A program made the position numbers and the translations under genes. Shown here in pieces: positions 17,813 to 26,026 of a DNA stretch of 64,000 bases. Every line of letters starts with the position of its first letter. The stretch's first letter is position 1. The stretch comes from Clostridiaceae bacterium (GTDB taxonomy: Bacteria > Bacillota > Clostridia > Saccharofermentanales > DTU023): the NCBI GenBank assembly GCA_012838795.1, contig DUOO01000015.1:27659-91658 (forward strand), read 5' to 3'. The notes under the pieces were generated by a model that was not told the origin of the DNA, made no database searches, and saw only the letters and a program-made list of their open reading frames with translations.

Positions 17813-18514
17813 ATGAAAAAATTACCTGCATCACCATTTTTTGAAACAAGTGTCAAAAATTATATCTATGGACAAGACGCTATCGACTATGCATTAGCGG
17901 TTGAAGAAGCAGCAAACAAATATGATGTAGATGCTTTGTTCATTTCACCTTTAACGGAAATTCGAACAATAGCTGAAAAAACCGAACGTTTAATTATCAT
18001 AGCCGCCTATATGGATCCGATCAGACCCGGCAGAGGTATCGCGGATATTTTGCCTGAAGCAATCAAAGCGGCGGGTGCCCACGGGGTATTACTCAATCAT
18101 ATTGAGAAGCCGATGTCATTAAAACAAATTGAAGCAACTATCATCAGGGCCAATGAACTGGATTTAATATCATTTGCCTGCGCTGATTCAATTGCTGAAG
18201 CTAGGGCGATTGCTCAGTTCAATCCGGATATTATTAATCCGGAACCGTCTGAGTTGATTGGCTCAGGTCAAGCAAGTGACATGACATACGTTATTAAAAC
18301 ATTAGAGGAGGTAAAGAAAGTATCACCGGATATTTTAGTCGAACAAGCAGCAGGTATTACTAAAAGCAGTCAAATATATGATTTCATCATGGCGGGTAAT
18401 GACGGAGCCGGTTCAGCATCCGGTATCTTAAAATCACCGGATCCATATGCGTTGCTTGATGAAATGATTTATTACGTAAGTTTAGCAAAAAAAGAATTAA
18501 ACAAAGTCAAATAA
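17813..18514 (+). CDS. triose-phosphate isomerase homologue (archaeal-like TIM)
   Basis: The 233-residue protein is a TIM-barrel of the short, archaeal-like type. K15 lies in SVKNY, aligning with the catalytic NxK lysine, though the usual Asn is Ser here. H96 in LLNHIEK matches the catalytic-histidine segment NHSE. E144 in NPEPSELIGSG matches the catalytic-glutamate region of archaeal enzymes. The C-terminal phosphate loops appear as AAGITKSSQ and GAGSASGILKS. It lies 41 bases after the kinase gene. TIM homologues in such clusters (for example in erythritol and erythrulose routes) can act on tetrulose phosphates, so a glycolytic role is not the best guess. Confidence 0.82.
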   Translation: MKKLPASPFFETSVKNYIYGQDAIDYALAVEEAANKYDVDALFISPLTEIRTIAEKTERLIIIAAYMDPIRPGRGIADILPEAIKAAGAHGVLLNHIEKPMSLKQIEATIIRANELDLISFACADSIAEARAIAQFNPDIINPEPSELIGSGQASDMTYVIKTLEEVKKVSPDILVEQAAGITKSSQIYDFIMAGNDGAGSASGILKSPDPYALLDEMIYYVSLAKKELNKVK

Positions 18515-18527
18515 GCGGAGAAGATAA

Positions 18528-19028
18528 ATGAAAATATTTAATCATATTATTAATTGCAGTTCAACCGGAAAACGTCCCACTTTTCATAATCTGTCGGAAG
18601 AGATCCGTGAGTTTGTGAAAAATACAGGAACAGAGAATGGACAATGTTTAGTCTATTCACGCCATACTACTTGTGCAATTCTCATAGACGAAGAATCTTT
18701 TGATAAATCATATTCAGGTTTAACTTTTCTCCAGCAAGACTTAGTGGATGTTTTTGAGAAAACAATTCCTACTTGCAGGAAGGAAGGTCAATATATGCAT
18801 CCGGGCCCCGAACTGACTATTTTTGCTGCCGAACATGGAGAAGATAAAGAAGGAACCTTAAATACCGATGCACATCTTCGTTCTTCAATTGTCGGCCGCA
18901 GTGAAGTAATTCCGATTATTGACGGGAAATTAATATTAGGTGATTTCGGAAATGTGTATTTCATTGATTTTGATCAGACACGAGCCCGAGATCGAGAAGT
19001 GATTGTCCAAGTTATTTCATTTGAATGA
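18528..19028 (+). CDS. yjbQ: YjbQ family (UPF0047) protein
   Basis: This 166-residue protein has the YjbQ pattern: SRHTTCAILIDEES near the N-terminus, LNTDAHLRSSIVGRSEVIPI in the middle, and LILGDFGNVYFIDFD near the end. Members are often labelled secondary thiamine-phosphate synthases because of a weak complementing activity; the true reaction in catabolic clusters is not established. It lies 13 bases after the TIM homologue with GGAG upstream, so it is almost certainly co-transcribed. Confidence 0.87.
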   Translation: MKIFNHIINCSSTGKRPTFHNLSEEIREFVKNTGTENGQCLVYSRHTTCAILIDEESFDKSYSGLTFLQQDLVDVFEKTIPTCRKEGQYMHPGPELTIFAAEHGEDKEGTLNTDAHLRSSIVGRSEVIPIIDGKLILGDFGNVYFIDFDQTRARDREVIVQVISFE

Positions 19029-19065
19029 AATGACTGTATATAAAGAAATCAGAGAAGGAGTTTTT

Positions 19066-20022
19066 ATGAATAAAGAATTTAATTTTAGTCCTGCAACATG
19101 GTTGCCGAAATTTGAGCCGGAAGTTCTTGATTATGTTCGTAATATTAAGCGGGAAGACATGGAATATACCAATGAAAACGGTTACAGTGTCAAAGTTGTA
19201 ATGGATCCTGTTTTACATTTGGTAATGGATATGTTTCACAGAATTTATTTGAGTGATGTTGAGGATAAATCATTTACGATGATATGCCCCAATTCATGGG
19301 CCGGTTCTTATTCAGCAATTGCAAATATGATAAATAAATATAATGTAAATTGTCGGAATGTACATGCTTTTGCAATGGATGAATGGGCAGATGAAGACGG
19401 CAATGTAGCTCCGTTAACTTATGGTGCAGGTTTAGGCTATTCGTTCAGAAAACATTTTTATGAACAGATAAGAGAAGATTTACGTCCGCCGGTCGAACAA
19501 TGGCATGTTTTCACAAATGAAAATAAGGGTGACGATGTTTATTCCGAATTAATCGAAGAAGCTGGTGATGGCGGAGCGGATGTAGTATATTCAGCTACCG
19601 GGTGGCCGGGACATACAGCATTTATAGATCCGGGAACAGAGGCATTTAAAGCGGATAGTCTCGAAGAATACATAAAGATAGGCTCGCGTTTGGTCGAACA
19701 ACATCCGCTGACAATTGCTGAAAATTCTTTATTCAATTCAGCCGGCGCATCAGGTGATGTATGGGGAGTACCGCCGAAAGCAGTAACAATCGGACCAAGG
19801 GATATTGTGAATGCACGTGAAAGTGTGGAGGTACATTCTTTTGTAAATCCGGGTGGTGATTCTTGGCAAAGAATGGCCTCCAGATTGCAACTTTACGGAC
19901 CGATTACCATGGAATGTCCGGCAACGATCTTACGTTTAGGTAAAGGTACTTGTTATGTAAGTGAAGCTATTGCCAGACCGTTCAGTGCCTGGACAGCAGG
20001 TTTGGAAAACAAGGATTTATAA
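19066..20022 (+). CDS. NagB-like (glucosamine-6-phosphate deaminase/isomerase family) protein
   Basis: A 318-residue protein with the NagB/RpiA-like fold signature: AFAMDEWADEDG, which carries the putative catalytic aspartate, and SATGWPGHTAFIDPG, matching the GHIAFNEPG segment of NagB. It is clearly divergent and longer than NagB (about 245-270 residues), with an N-terminal extension (NFSPATWLPKFEPE). I chose the ATG at 19066 because AAGGAG (19055-19060) lies 5 bases before it; upstream starts overlap yjbQ and lack such a site. The substrate is unknown; an aldose-ketose isomerase or amino-sugar phosphate deaminase is plausible. Confidence 0.83.
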   Translation: MNKEFNFSPATWLPKFEPEVLDYVRNIKREDMEYTNENGYSVKVVMDPVLHLVMDMFHRIYLSDVEDKSFTMICPNSWAGSYSAIANMINKYNVNCRNVHAFAMDEWADEDGNVAPLTYGAGLGYSFRKHFYEQIREDLRPPVEQWHVFTNENKGDDVYSELIEEAGDGGADVVYSATGWPGHTAFIDPGTEAFKADSLEEYIKIGSRLVEQHPLTIAENSLFNSAGASGDVWGVPPKAVTIGPRDIVNARESVEVHSFVNPGGDSWQRMASRLQLYGPITMECPATILRLGKGTCYVSEAIARPFSAWTAGLENKDL

Positions 20023-20059
20023 TTATTATTTTCAGGTTACGCGATAGCTAACCGGAATT

Positions 20060-20088
20060 TCTGCTATTTTCATTTATGGAATAGCAGA
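20060..20088 (+). terminator. stem-loop after the NagB-like gene
   Basis: TCTGCTATT (20060-20068) and AATAGCAGA (20080-20088) form a 9-bp perfect stem with an 11-base loop. No T run follows, so it may be an mRNA 3'-end or processing hairpin rather than a true intrinsic terminator. It separates the first five genes of the cluster from the cyclase gene. Confidence 0.45.
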
Positions 20089-20207
20089 TATTTACATATT
20101 GCAGTAAAAAATTCCTGAATGAACAGAAGTAAACTGAAGAAAAGTGGTTTACCATATCGATGAGCAAACTGCTATAAGTTTAAACAATCAAAAGAGAGGT
20201 GATAAAA

Positions 20208-20882
20208 ATGATATTGGATATCACGGGAGTTATTGAGGAAGGTATGTGGAATTATGACTATCCATATCCTGAAATTAATATCAAACCTTTACCAAAAGTA
20301 GATTGGGTTGACGGAGAAGTTTTCAGTGAAATTTTTGAAGGATTACATTCTCAAACCGGTACTTATTTAGAAACACCTGCTCATTATTTTGGAAATAACA
20401 ATAGTTACTTATTAATTGATGTACCCGTAGAAAAATTAGTTTCGATTGATTGTACTGTCTTACAGGTAGCAGATTATAATATTGAAGATTTAAACAACCG
20501 GCCGGCAATCACTTTGGAAGATTTGTTAACCTGTGAAGGTGCGGAAGAAATTGAAGAAGGCAATGCTATTGTTGTAGGTACAGGCTGGGGAAAATACTGG
20601 AAACATAAAGATTACTTAAATTTATCTCCATTTTTTAAGAGAGAAGCAATAGAATGGATTATAAGCAAAAAACCTTTGCTTTTAGGTTCTGATCTTGCCA
20701 GGTGGGAAAACCTGGAAAAGCCGGAAGGCTTTTTTCCTGCTTTCTATAAGGCGGATATTTTAATGGCGGGGCCATTTATCAATATTGAAAAAATAGAAAA
20801 AACCAAGTGTAAGCTTACTATTTTACCGTTAAAAGTAGTCAGAACCAGTTGTGCGCCTTGCAGAGCAATAGTTGAGTATTGA
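20208..20882 (+). CDS. cyclase / kynurenine-formamidase-like family protein with altered metal motif
   Basis: This 224-residue protein belongs to the cyclase family (PF04199), whose members are metal-dependent hydrolases such as kynurenine formamidase. The family motif HxGTHxDxPxH appears here as QTGTYLETPAH (residues 49-59): the central His is Tyr53 and the Asp is Glu55, while H59 is kept. VVGTGWGKYW and LLGSDLARWE follow. Start ATG 20208 is chosen because GAGAGGTGAT ends 4 bases before it; a GTG at 20199 lies inside that site. It may belong to the same pathway as the upstream genes, with its own transcript start. Confidence 0.75.
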   Translation: MILDITGVIEEGMWNYDYPYPEINIKPLPKVDWVDGEVFSEIFEGLHSQTGTYLETPAHYFGNNNSYLLIDVPVEKLVSIDCTVLQVADYNIEDLNNRPAITLEDLLTCEGAEEIEEGNAIVVGTGWGKYWKHKDYLNLSPFFKREAIEWIISKKPLLLGSDLARWENLEKPEGFFPAFYKADILMAGPFINIEKIEKTKCKLTILPLKVVRTSCAPCRAIVEY

Positions 20883-20974
20883 TATAATTATTAACTCAAT
20901 GGCGCTCAATGGCAGAAAATCAATCTAATTCAGTTGTATGATCATTAATTTGGTTTTTCCGGGAGAAGAGTAAA

Positions 20975-21751
20975 GTGAAAAGAAATTTAAAAAACATAAT
21001 AATTGATTATTTACATCAGTACGGAAAACTTAAGAATAATGATGCAGTTGAATTATTAGATGTTTCCTTATCAACTGTACGTAGATTAATGATTGAGCTT
21101 GAAGAGCAAAATTTAGTTACCAGAATCCATGGTGGAGTTCAGTTGAATGGAGATGTGAGCAGATACCTTTTTAGTGAGAAGGAATTAAAAAATGCAAATC
21201 AGAAAATTGCGATTGCTGATTTTGCTGCAAATAATTTGATTGATGATCAAGATGTAATATATTTGGACAGCGGTACTACTATTAAGCAATTGGCATTAGC
21301 AATTTCGAGAAATTTGTTGTCGGATAATTTAAAAGAACTCACCGTCATTACTAATTCTTTAGCTAACATGGAAATACTAAATGACTTTTGCGAAGTTATT
21401 TTAATTGGCGGTATATATAGGGAAAAAAGAAAGGATTTTGCCGGTTTTGCAACAGAACGTTTTCTGGAGTGTTTTAACTATCAAAAAGCTTTTTTCGGTG
21501 CGGACGGTTTTGATATTTCAACCGGGTATTCCGGCAATGATCCTTTAACTGCATCGATTAATGAGACTGTAAAAGCCCGTACGAGTTGTAAACATGTTTT
21601 GATAGATAGCAGTAAGTTTAATACAATAGGATTTGTATCTTATGCATCTGTAGCTGATATAGATATTTTGATCACAGATGAAAATATCACTGCGGAAAAA
21701 AGAAGTCAGTTAGAAGAGAATAACATTAAATATTATGCAGTTGAGTTGTAA
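20975..21751 (+). CDS. DeoR/GlpR family transcriptional regulator
   Basis: A 258-residue regulator with an N-terminal helix-turn-helix (AVELLDVSLSTVRRLMIELEE, then LVTRIHGGVQL) and a C-terminal DeoRC sugar-phosphate sensor domain (YLDSGTTIKQLA, then GADGFDISTGYS, then LIDSSKFN). The family usually represses sugar catabolism genes until a phosphorylated intermediate binds. GTG start with GGGAGAAG upstream. It closes the 15191-21751 cluster and is the likely regulator of the repeated sites before 15191. Confidence 0.9.
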   Translation: MKRNLKNIIIDYLHQYGKLKNNDAVELLDVSLSTVRRLMIELEEQNLVTRIHGGVQLNGDVSRYLFSEKELKNANQKIAIADFAANNLIDDQDVIYLDSGTTIKQLALAISRNLLSDNLKELTVITNSLANMEILNDFCEVILIGGIYREKRKDFAGFATERFLECFNYQKAFFGADGFDISTGYSGNDPLTASINETVKARTSCKHVLIDSSKFNTIGFVSYASVADIDILITDENITAEKRSQLEENNIKYYAVEL

Positions 21752-21768
21752 ATGGCATAATTTATTAA

Positions 21769-22062
21769 TTATTTTATCTGCAATCGATCTATTACCGTAT
21801 TATAACCGTTGCTGCCGTATTCTAAGGCACGTCTGACACGAGAGATAGTTGCGCTTGAGGTACCGGTGATCTGTTCAATTTCAGCATAGGTTTTGCCTTG
21901 TTTGATCAGAGTTGCAACTTGAAATCTCTGTTTTAAAGCAATAATTTCATTTGCTGTGCATAGATCATCAAAGAATTGATAACATTCTTCAATTGTTTTT
22001 AATGCCAGTATTCCGTTAAACAAATTGTCTAAAGCTTTGTCTTTTAAACTATCTATATGCAT
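21769..22062 (-). CDS. yerC: YerC/YecD-type TrpR-related regulator (probable HisR)
   Basis: This 97-residue protein is a TrpR-fold DNA-binding protein of the YerC/YecD group. The helix-turn-helix lies at about residues 58-82 (KTYAEIEQITGTSSATISRV), preceded by NEIIALKQRFQVATLIKQG. The gene is transcribed divergently from the histidine operon starting at 22219, with a promoter-overlapping palindrome between them. Comparative work in Firmicutes links YerC-type proteins to histidine-gene control (HisR); here that role rests on context. TAGGAG precedes the ATG. Confidence 0.87.
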   Translation of the reverse strand: MHIDSLKDKALDNLFNGILALKTIEECYQFFDDLCTANEIIALKQRFQVATLIKQGKTYAEIEQITGTSSATISRVRRALEYGSNGYNTVIDRLQIK

Positions 22063-22130
22063 TATGTTCTCCTAAAATAAATATCCGGGTTCTCTTAGCT
22101 TGAAACTGATAAAAAAGTTTGTTATTATCT

Positions 22131-22179
22131 TTGACATCATTGCTTTAGTGCGATAAAGTAATGATGCTTTATAAAAGCA
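22131..22179 (+). promoter_or_regulatory. his operon promoter with overlapping operator palindromes
   Basis: -35 TTGACA (22131-22136) and -10 TAAAGT (22154-22159) are 17 bases apart. A large inverted repeat spans the promoter: CATCATTGCTTTA (22135-22147) and TAAAGTAATGATG (22154-22166), 13-bp arms with one mismatch and a 6-base centre. A second perfect palindrome, TGCTTT-ATA-AAAGCA (22165-22179), follows directly. A repressor bound here would block RNA polymerase. The divergent YerC-type gene is the natural candidate. Confidence 0.75.
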
Positions 22180-22218
22180 TATACTAAATTAATAATAATT
22201 TCAATTTGAGGTATTAGG

Positions 22219-23031
22219 ATGTCTAATCAAGAACTACTAAACAGGATATCGTTAGGTTATCAATATACGAAACTTATGGCTGATCAAGGCTACAAATTGA
22301 TCGATTTAAATATGATTGAACCTTTCAGAATTGAAGACAAGAAATTTCAACCGAGCAGCATTGTTTTCGAACGTGATGAACGGATGTATGCGATTCGCAG
22401 TGACTGGACCAGATCTTTATTAAATTTCAATGAAGCATATTTTTTAGCTGATCGGCTGTTTTGTTATTATGGACCGGTTATCAGAAATCATCGTTCATTT
22501 TATCAAGCAGGTGTTGAATTATATCAGCCGAATATAGATGAGATTGTTAACAGTATCAAGCTGCATTTAGATTTTGTTCAAGAACAGGCTGAACAACACA
22601 ATCTGGTTTTACGTTCATTTGTTGCCAACAATGATCATTTGATTGATCTATATTTAGAAAAATATGAGTTAGACAAGAAAATAAGATTTTTGATATATGA
22701 TAAAAATTTGAGTGAACTGAAAGAAAAATTGGGTATAGACCATCCGTTATACAAAATATTGTCGACCCGAGTCAGTCAACAATTTGATTTAATTCAGCGA
22801 GAGTTTTCTGATGACGCTCGAATGAAATTAATCAATGAAATTAAAAATATTGCCGAGCAACATCAAATTAAGTTTATGTTAGATCTGTCGTTCAGATCAC
22901 CGCAAAGCTATTACAACGGCTTATATTTTCAAGTGTTCTTAAATTACGATACTCCTCTTTTAAGTGGCGGTGAATATAATGATGGTGCATTCGGAATTGC
23001 TCTTAATCTGGAAAATGGAGGTTTGGTATGA
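22219..23031 (+). CDS. hisZ: ATP phosphoribosyltransferase regulatory subunit HisZ
   Basis: This catalytically inactive histidyl-tRNA-synthetase paralogue forms the HisZG complex with short-form HisG. The 270-residue chain is short for the family (about 320-390). It keeps HisRS-like segments: RSDWTRSLLNF, YYGPVIRNHRSFYQAGVELY, and a C-terminal YYNGLYFQVFL with LLSGGEYN. GAGGT precedes the ATG. Its stop overlaps hisG by 4 bases. It is the first gene of the his operon. Confidence 0.88.
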   Translation: MSNQELLNRISLGYQYTKLMADQGYKLIDLNMIEPFRIEDKKFQPSSIVFERDERMYAIRSDWTRSLLNFNEAYFLADRLFCYYGPVIRNHRSFYQAGVELYQPNIDEIVNSIKLHLDFVQEQAEQHNLVLRSFVANNDHLIDLYLEKYELDKKIRFLIYDKNLSELKEKLGIDHPLYKILSTRVSQQFDLIQREFSDDARMKLINEIKNIAEQHQIKFMLDLSFRSPQSYYNGLYFQVFLNYDTPLLSGGEYNDGAFGIALNLENGGLV

Positions 23032-23633
23032 TTACGGTTGCATTACCTAAAGGTCGTTTGCTGAACGATTTCATGGAATATTTAGAGAAACAGGGTTTGG
23101 AACATTATTCTACAGGCTTGGATGCCAAATCCCGCTCTTTATATACGACAGTTAATGATGTAAAATTTATTTATGCCAAAGGCAGAGATGTACCGATTTA
23201 TGTTGAAAACGGCAGTGCCGATATCGGGATTATCGGCTTGGATATTATCACGGAAAATGAATTTAATATTATGAATGTTTCGCGCTTGCCGTTTGGTGAA
23301 TGTCATTTTTCGATTTGCGGTTTGCCGGGAGTTGAGCGTTTCCGAACGATTGCGACAACATTTAAAAATATTGCTTTTCAATATTTTAAACAAAAACGAC
23401 AGCAAGTTTCGTTGATTCATCTCAACGGCTCTGTAGAATTGGCTCCGTTACTCGGTTTAGCCGACGGTATTGTAGATATCGTTGAAACCGGAAGTACTTT
23501 AAGAGCCAACGGTTTGATAGAATATGAAAAAATAATGGATGTCCATGCACGTTTAATTGCCAATCGTCAAACCTTTTACACAAAAGAGGATGAAATCTAT
23601 CCCTTTTTGAAAGAGATCGGGGTTTTCGAATAA
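23028..23633 (+). CDS. hisG: ATP phosphoribosyltransferase, short form
   Basis: This enzyme commits PRPP and ATP to histidine synthesis. At 201 residues it is the short HisG form that needs HisZ, which is encoded immediately upstream. TVALPKGRL lies at the N-terminus, and the PRPP-binding loop region reads GIVDIVETGSTLRANGL near residue 145-160. The C-terminal ACT-like regulatory domain of long HisG is absent, as expected. GGAGG precedes the ATG. Confidence 0.96.
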   Translation: MITVALPKGRLLNDFMEYLEKQGLEHYSTGLDAKSRSLYTTVNDVKFIYAKGRDVPIYVENGSADIGIIGLDIITENEFNIMNVSRLPFGECHFSICGLPGVERFRTIATTFKNIAFQYFKQKRQQVSLIHLNGSVELAPLLGLADGIVDIVETGSTLRANGLIEYEKIMDVHARLIANRQTFYTKEDEIYPFLKEIGVFE

Positions 23634-23660
23634 CTTTTTGAAAAATGGAGTTTTTACATA

Positions 23661-24914
23661 ATGATTAAATTGAAACCGATATACAGTTGTGAAGATTTCA
23701 GGTCAGTATTTAATGAGGTTGCGGCTGAAACTAATCTTGAACAAACTGAACAAGTAATGCAAATTTTACAAACTGTACGCAAGAATAAAGATCAGGCTTT
23801 ACGTGAATATACTGCCATGTTTGATCGACAGGAAATTACAGATTTCAGGGTTCCTGTCAAGCTCTTGCAAGAAAGTTATGATGCTTTGAAACCAAGTTTG
23901 CAAGATGCATTAAAATTTATTAAACAGAGAATTGAATCATATGAAATTCAAATCAGGCATCAGGATATTGATTTGGGTGAATTCAAATATGTTTATCATC
24001 CGCTTGAAAAGGTAGGTTTTTATGTTCCGGGCGGGCAAGCTTTATATCCTTCTTCGGTTTTGATGAGCATTATCGCTGCCAAAGTTGCCGGTGTCTCGCA
24101 AATTCATGTAGTAACTCCTACTTATACCGGGAACAATATTACTTTTGCGTCTTTATTTATTTGCGGTGTTGAAAATGTGTATACGGTAGGCGGGGCACAG
24201 GCGATCGCCGCATTGGCTTATGGTACGGAAACAATTCCCAAAGTGGACAAAATTGTCGGTCCCGGCAACAGTTTTGTAGCTAATGCCAAACGTTTGGTTT
24301 TTGGTGAAGTCGGTATAGATATGATAGCAGGACCAAGTGAAATTTTAGTATATATAGATCAGTTTGCTGATCCTGATGCAGTTGTTTTTGATTTATTTGC
24401 TCAGGCAGAACATGATCCGGAAGCCAGGACATTCTTGCTGGCAGAGTCATCCGATTTGTTGGAAATAGTGCGCTTAAAAGCTATAGAGGCTTTACCTGCA
24501 CAAGTCAGAGCGGAAATAATTGCGAAATCTTTGCAAAACAATCATTATTCAATTGTCGGCAACAGAAACGATTTAATTAATATTATAAATTATGTTGCAC
24601 CGGAACATGTTTCGATTCAGCATCAGGCCGCAGCAGAAATTATACCGCAAATTAAATATGCCGGAGCAGTTTTCCAAGGTAATTATTCACCGGAGGCAGT
24701 AGGTGATTATGTTGCAGGACCCTCACATGTTTTGCCGACAAATCAAAGTGCGAGATTCAGTCACGGTTTGAATGTCAATGATTTTTTGACCAGTCATGCT
24801 ATTATCAATATCGAACAAAATACTTTTCAAAATATTGTTGATCCGGCGATTGAAGTAGCCGAGGCAGAAGGTTTATTCTGTCATGCGGAAAGTTTGAAAA
24901 TCCGCAAGAATTAA
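23661..24914 (+). CDS. hisD: histidinol dehydrogenase
   Basis: This zinc enzyme carries out the last two steps, from L-histidinol to histidine with NAD. The 417-residue length is normal. Signatures include YVPGGQALYPSSVLM, GGAQAIAALAYGTETIP, DKIVGPGNSFVANAKR, DMIAGPSEILV, AQAEHDPEA and GPSHVLPT. It follows hisG by 27 bases in the operon. Confidence 0.97.
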   Translation: MIKLKPIYSCEDFRSVFNEVAAETNLEQTEQVMQILQTVRKNKDQALREYTAMFDRQEITDFRVPVKLLQESYDALKPSLQDALKFIKQRIESYEIQIRHQDIDLGEFKYVYHPLEKVGFYVPGGQALYPSSVLMSIIAAKVAGVSQIHVVTPTYTGNNITFASLFICGVENVYTVGGAQAIAALAYGTETIPKVDKIVGPGNSFVANAKRLVFGEVGIDMIAGPSEILVYIDQFADPDAVVFDLFAQAEHDPEARTFLLAESSDLLEIVRLKAIEALPAQVRAEIIAKSLQNNHYSIVGNRNDLINIINYVAPEHVSIQHQAAAEIIPQIKYAGAVFQGNYSPEAVGDYVAGPSHVLPTNQSARFSHGLNVNDFLTSHAIINIEQNTFQNIVDPAIEVAEAEGLFCHAESLKIRKN

Positions 24915-24986
24915 TTATAAAATAATTTATTAATTTCAAAAAATATTAACATAAAGAGTTTAAGATATTAACAATTGGAGATAAAC

Positions 24987-25970
24987 ATGATCATAATGAA
25001 TCGCAATACCAGTCCGCTGAAACCTTTGAGTGAAGAGCAAATCATCAAAGTTGTTCAAAACACAAATTATAATCAATATCCGGATAAAGAAAGACAACGT
25101 TTTATTGATATTTATGCTGAAGCTTATGATTTGAATCCGTCTGAAATTGAAGTAGCAAACGGTTCGGACGAGTGGATTCAAAAAGTCGTAATGACTCTCG
25201 GACAAAACGGGGTCATGACTTTGAATCCGGATTTTGTAATGTATAAAGTATATACGGAACAAGTCTTACCTGAGATATTAACTGTTGACTGTGAACCGGA
25301 TTTCTCTTTCGATTTTGCCAAAGTTGTTCAAGCAATTAAAAAGTACAAACCGTCTTTGTTCTTGATTTCTAATCCGCATAATCCGACAGGCGTGATGTTC
25401 AAAACGGAAGAATTGCAGCTTTTGGCGGATACAATGGACGGGATGGGGGGTTATTTGGTTTTGGATGAGTGCTATATTGATTTTGCGGTGGATTATGAAA
25501 GACCGCAAGGTGAAAACATTGTGCTTTTGCGGACTTTAAGCAAAGTATACGGTATGGCAGGTTTAAGGATTGGCTTGGCGATTGCCCGAGGGGAGACTTT
25601 TACCAAAATTAACAGTATTAATCATCCGTATCCATTAAATTCATTATCTTTAAATTTAGCAAGTGAATTATTTTCGGAAAAAGAAAAATTAATTGAGTAT
25701 AAAAATTATCAATTTGAAAGTAAAAAACAACTAGAGCAAGCTTTGGTACAAGTTGATGATCTGATAACAGTCAAACCGTCACTTGCTAATTACATTTTCA
25801 CTTATGGCGATTTAGCCGTAGATTTAGCAGAATTTTTAATCGGAAAAGGATTTTTACCCAGGACATATGATACTCCGATTCTTAAGAATGCGGCACGTTA
25901 TTCAATTATTAAACTTGACGATTATCCGGCTTTGAATGCGGCCATCAGAGAATGGAAAGAAAAACATTAA
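24987..25970 (+). CDS. hisC: histidinol-phosphate aminotransferase
   Basis: This PLP enzyme converts imidazole-acetol phosphate to histidinol phosphate. From the ATG at 24987 it has 327 residues. Visible motifs are NRNTSPLKPLSE, EVANGSDEWIQ, ISNPHNPTG, YLVLDECYIDF and the PLP-lysine segment RTLSKVYGMAGLRIG. The ATG at 24987 is chosen because TTGGAG lies 6 bases before it; the in-frame TTG at 24975 is part of that site. It lies between hisD and hisB. Confidence 0.94.
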   Translation: MIIMNRNTSPLKPLSEEQIIKVVQNTNYNQYPDKERQRFIDIYAEAYDLNPSEIEVANGSDEWIQKVVMTLGQNGVMTLNPDFVMYKVYTEQVLPEILTVDCEPDFSFDFAKVVQAIKKYKPSLFLISNPHNPTGVMFKTEELQLLADTMDGMGGYLVLDECYIDFAVDYERPQGENIVLLRTLSKVYGMAGLRIGLAIARGETFTKINSINHPYPLNSLSLNLASELFSEKEKLIEYKNYQFESKKQLEQALVQVDDLITVKPSLANYIFTYGDLAVDLAEFLIGKGFLPRTYDTPILKNAARYSIIKLDDYPALNAAIREWKEKH

Positions 25971-26026
25971 TGTTAAATAAAATAAAAATAGATTGATACT
26001 AAGTAATATGGAATGGAGATGTAAAT

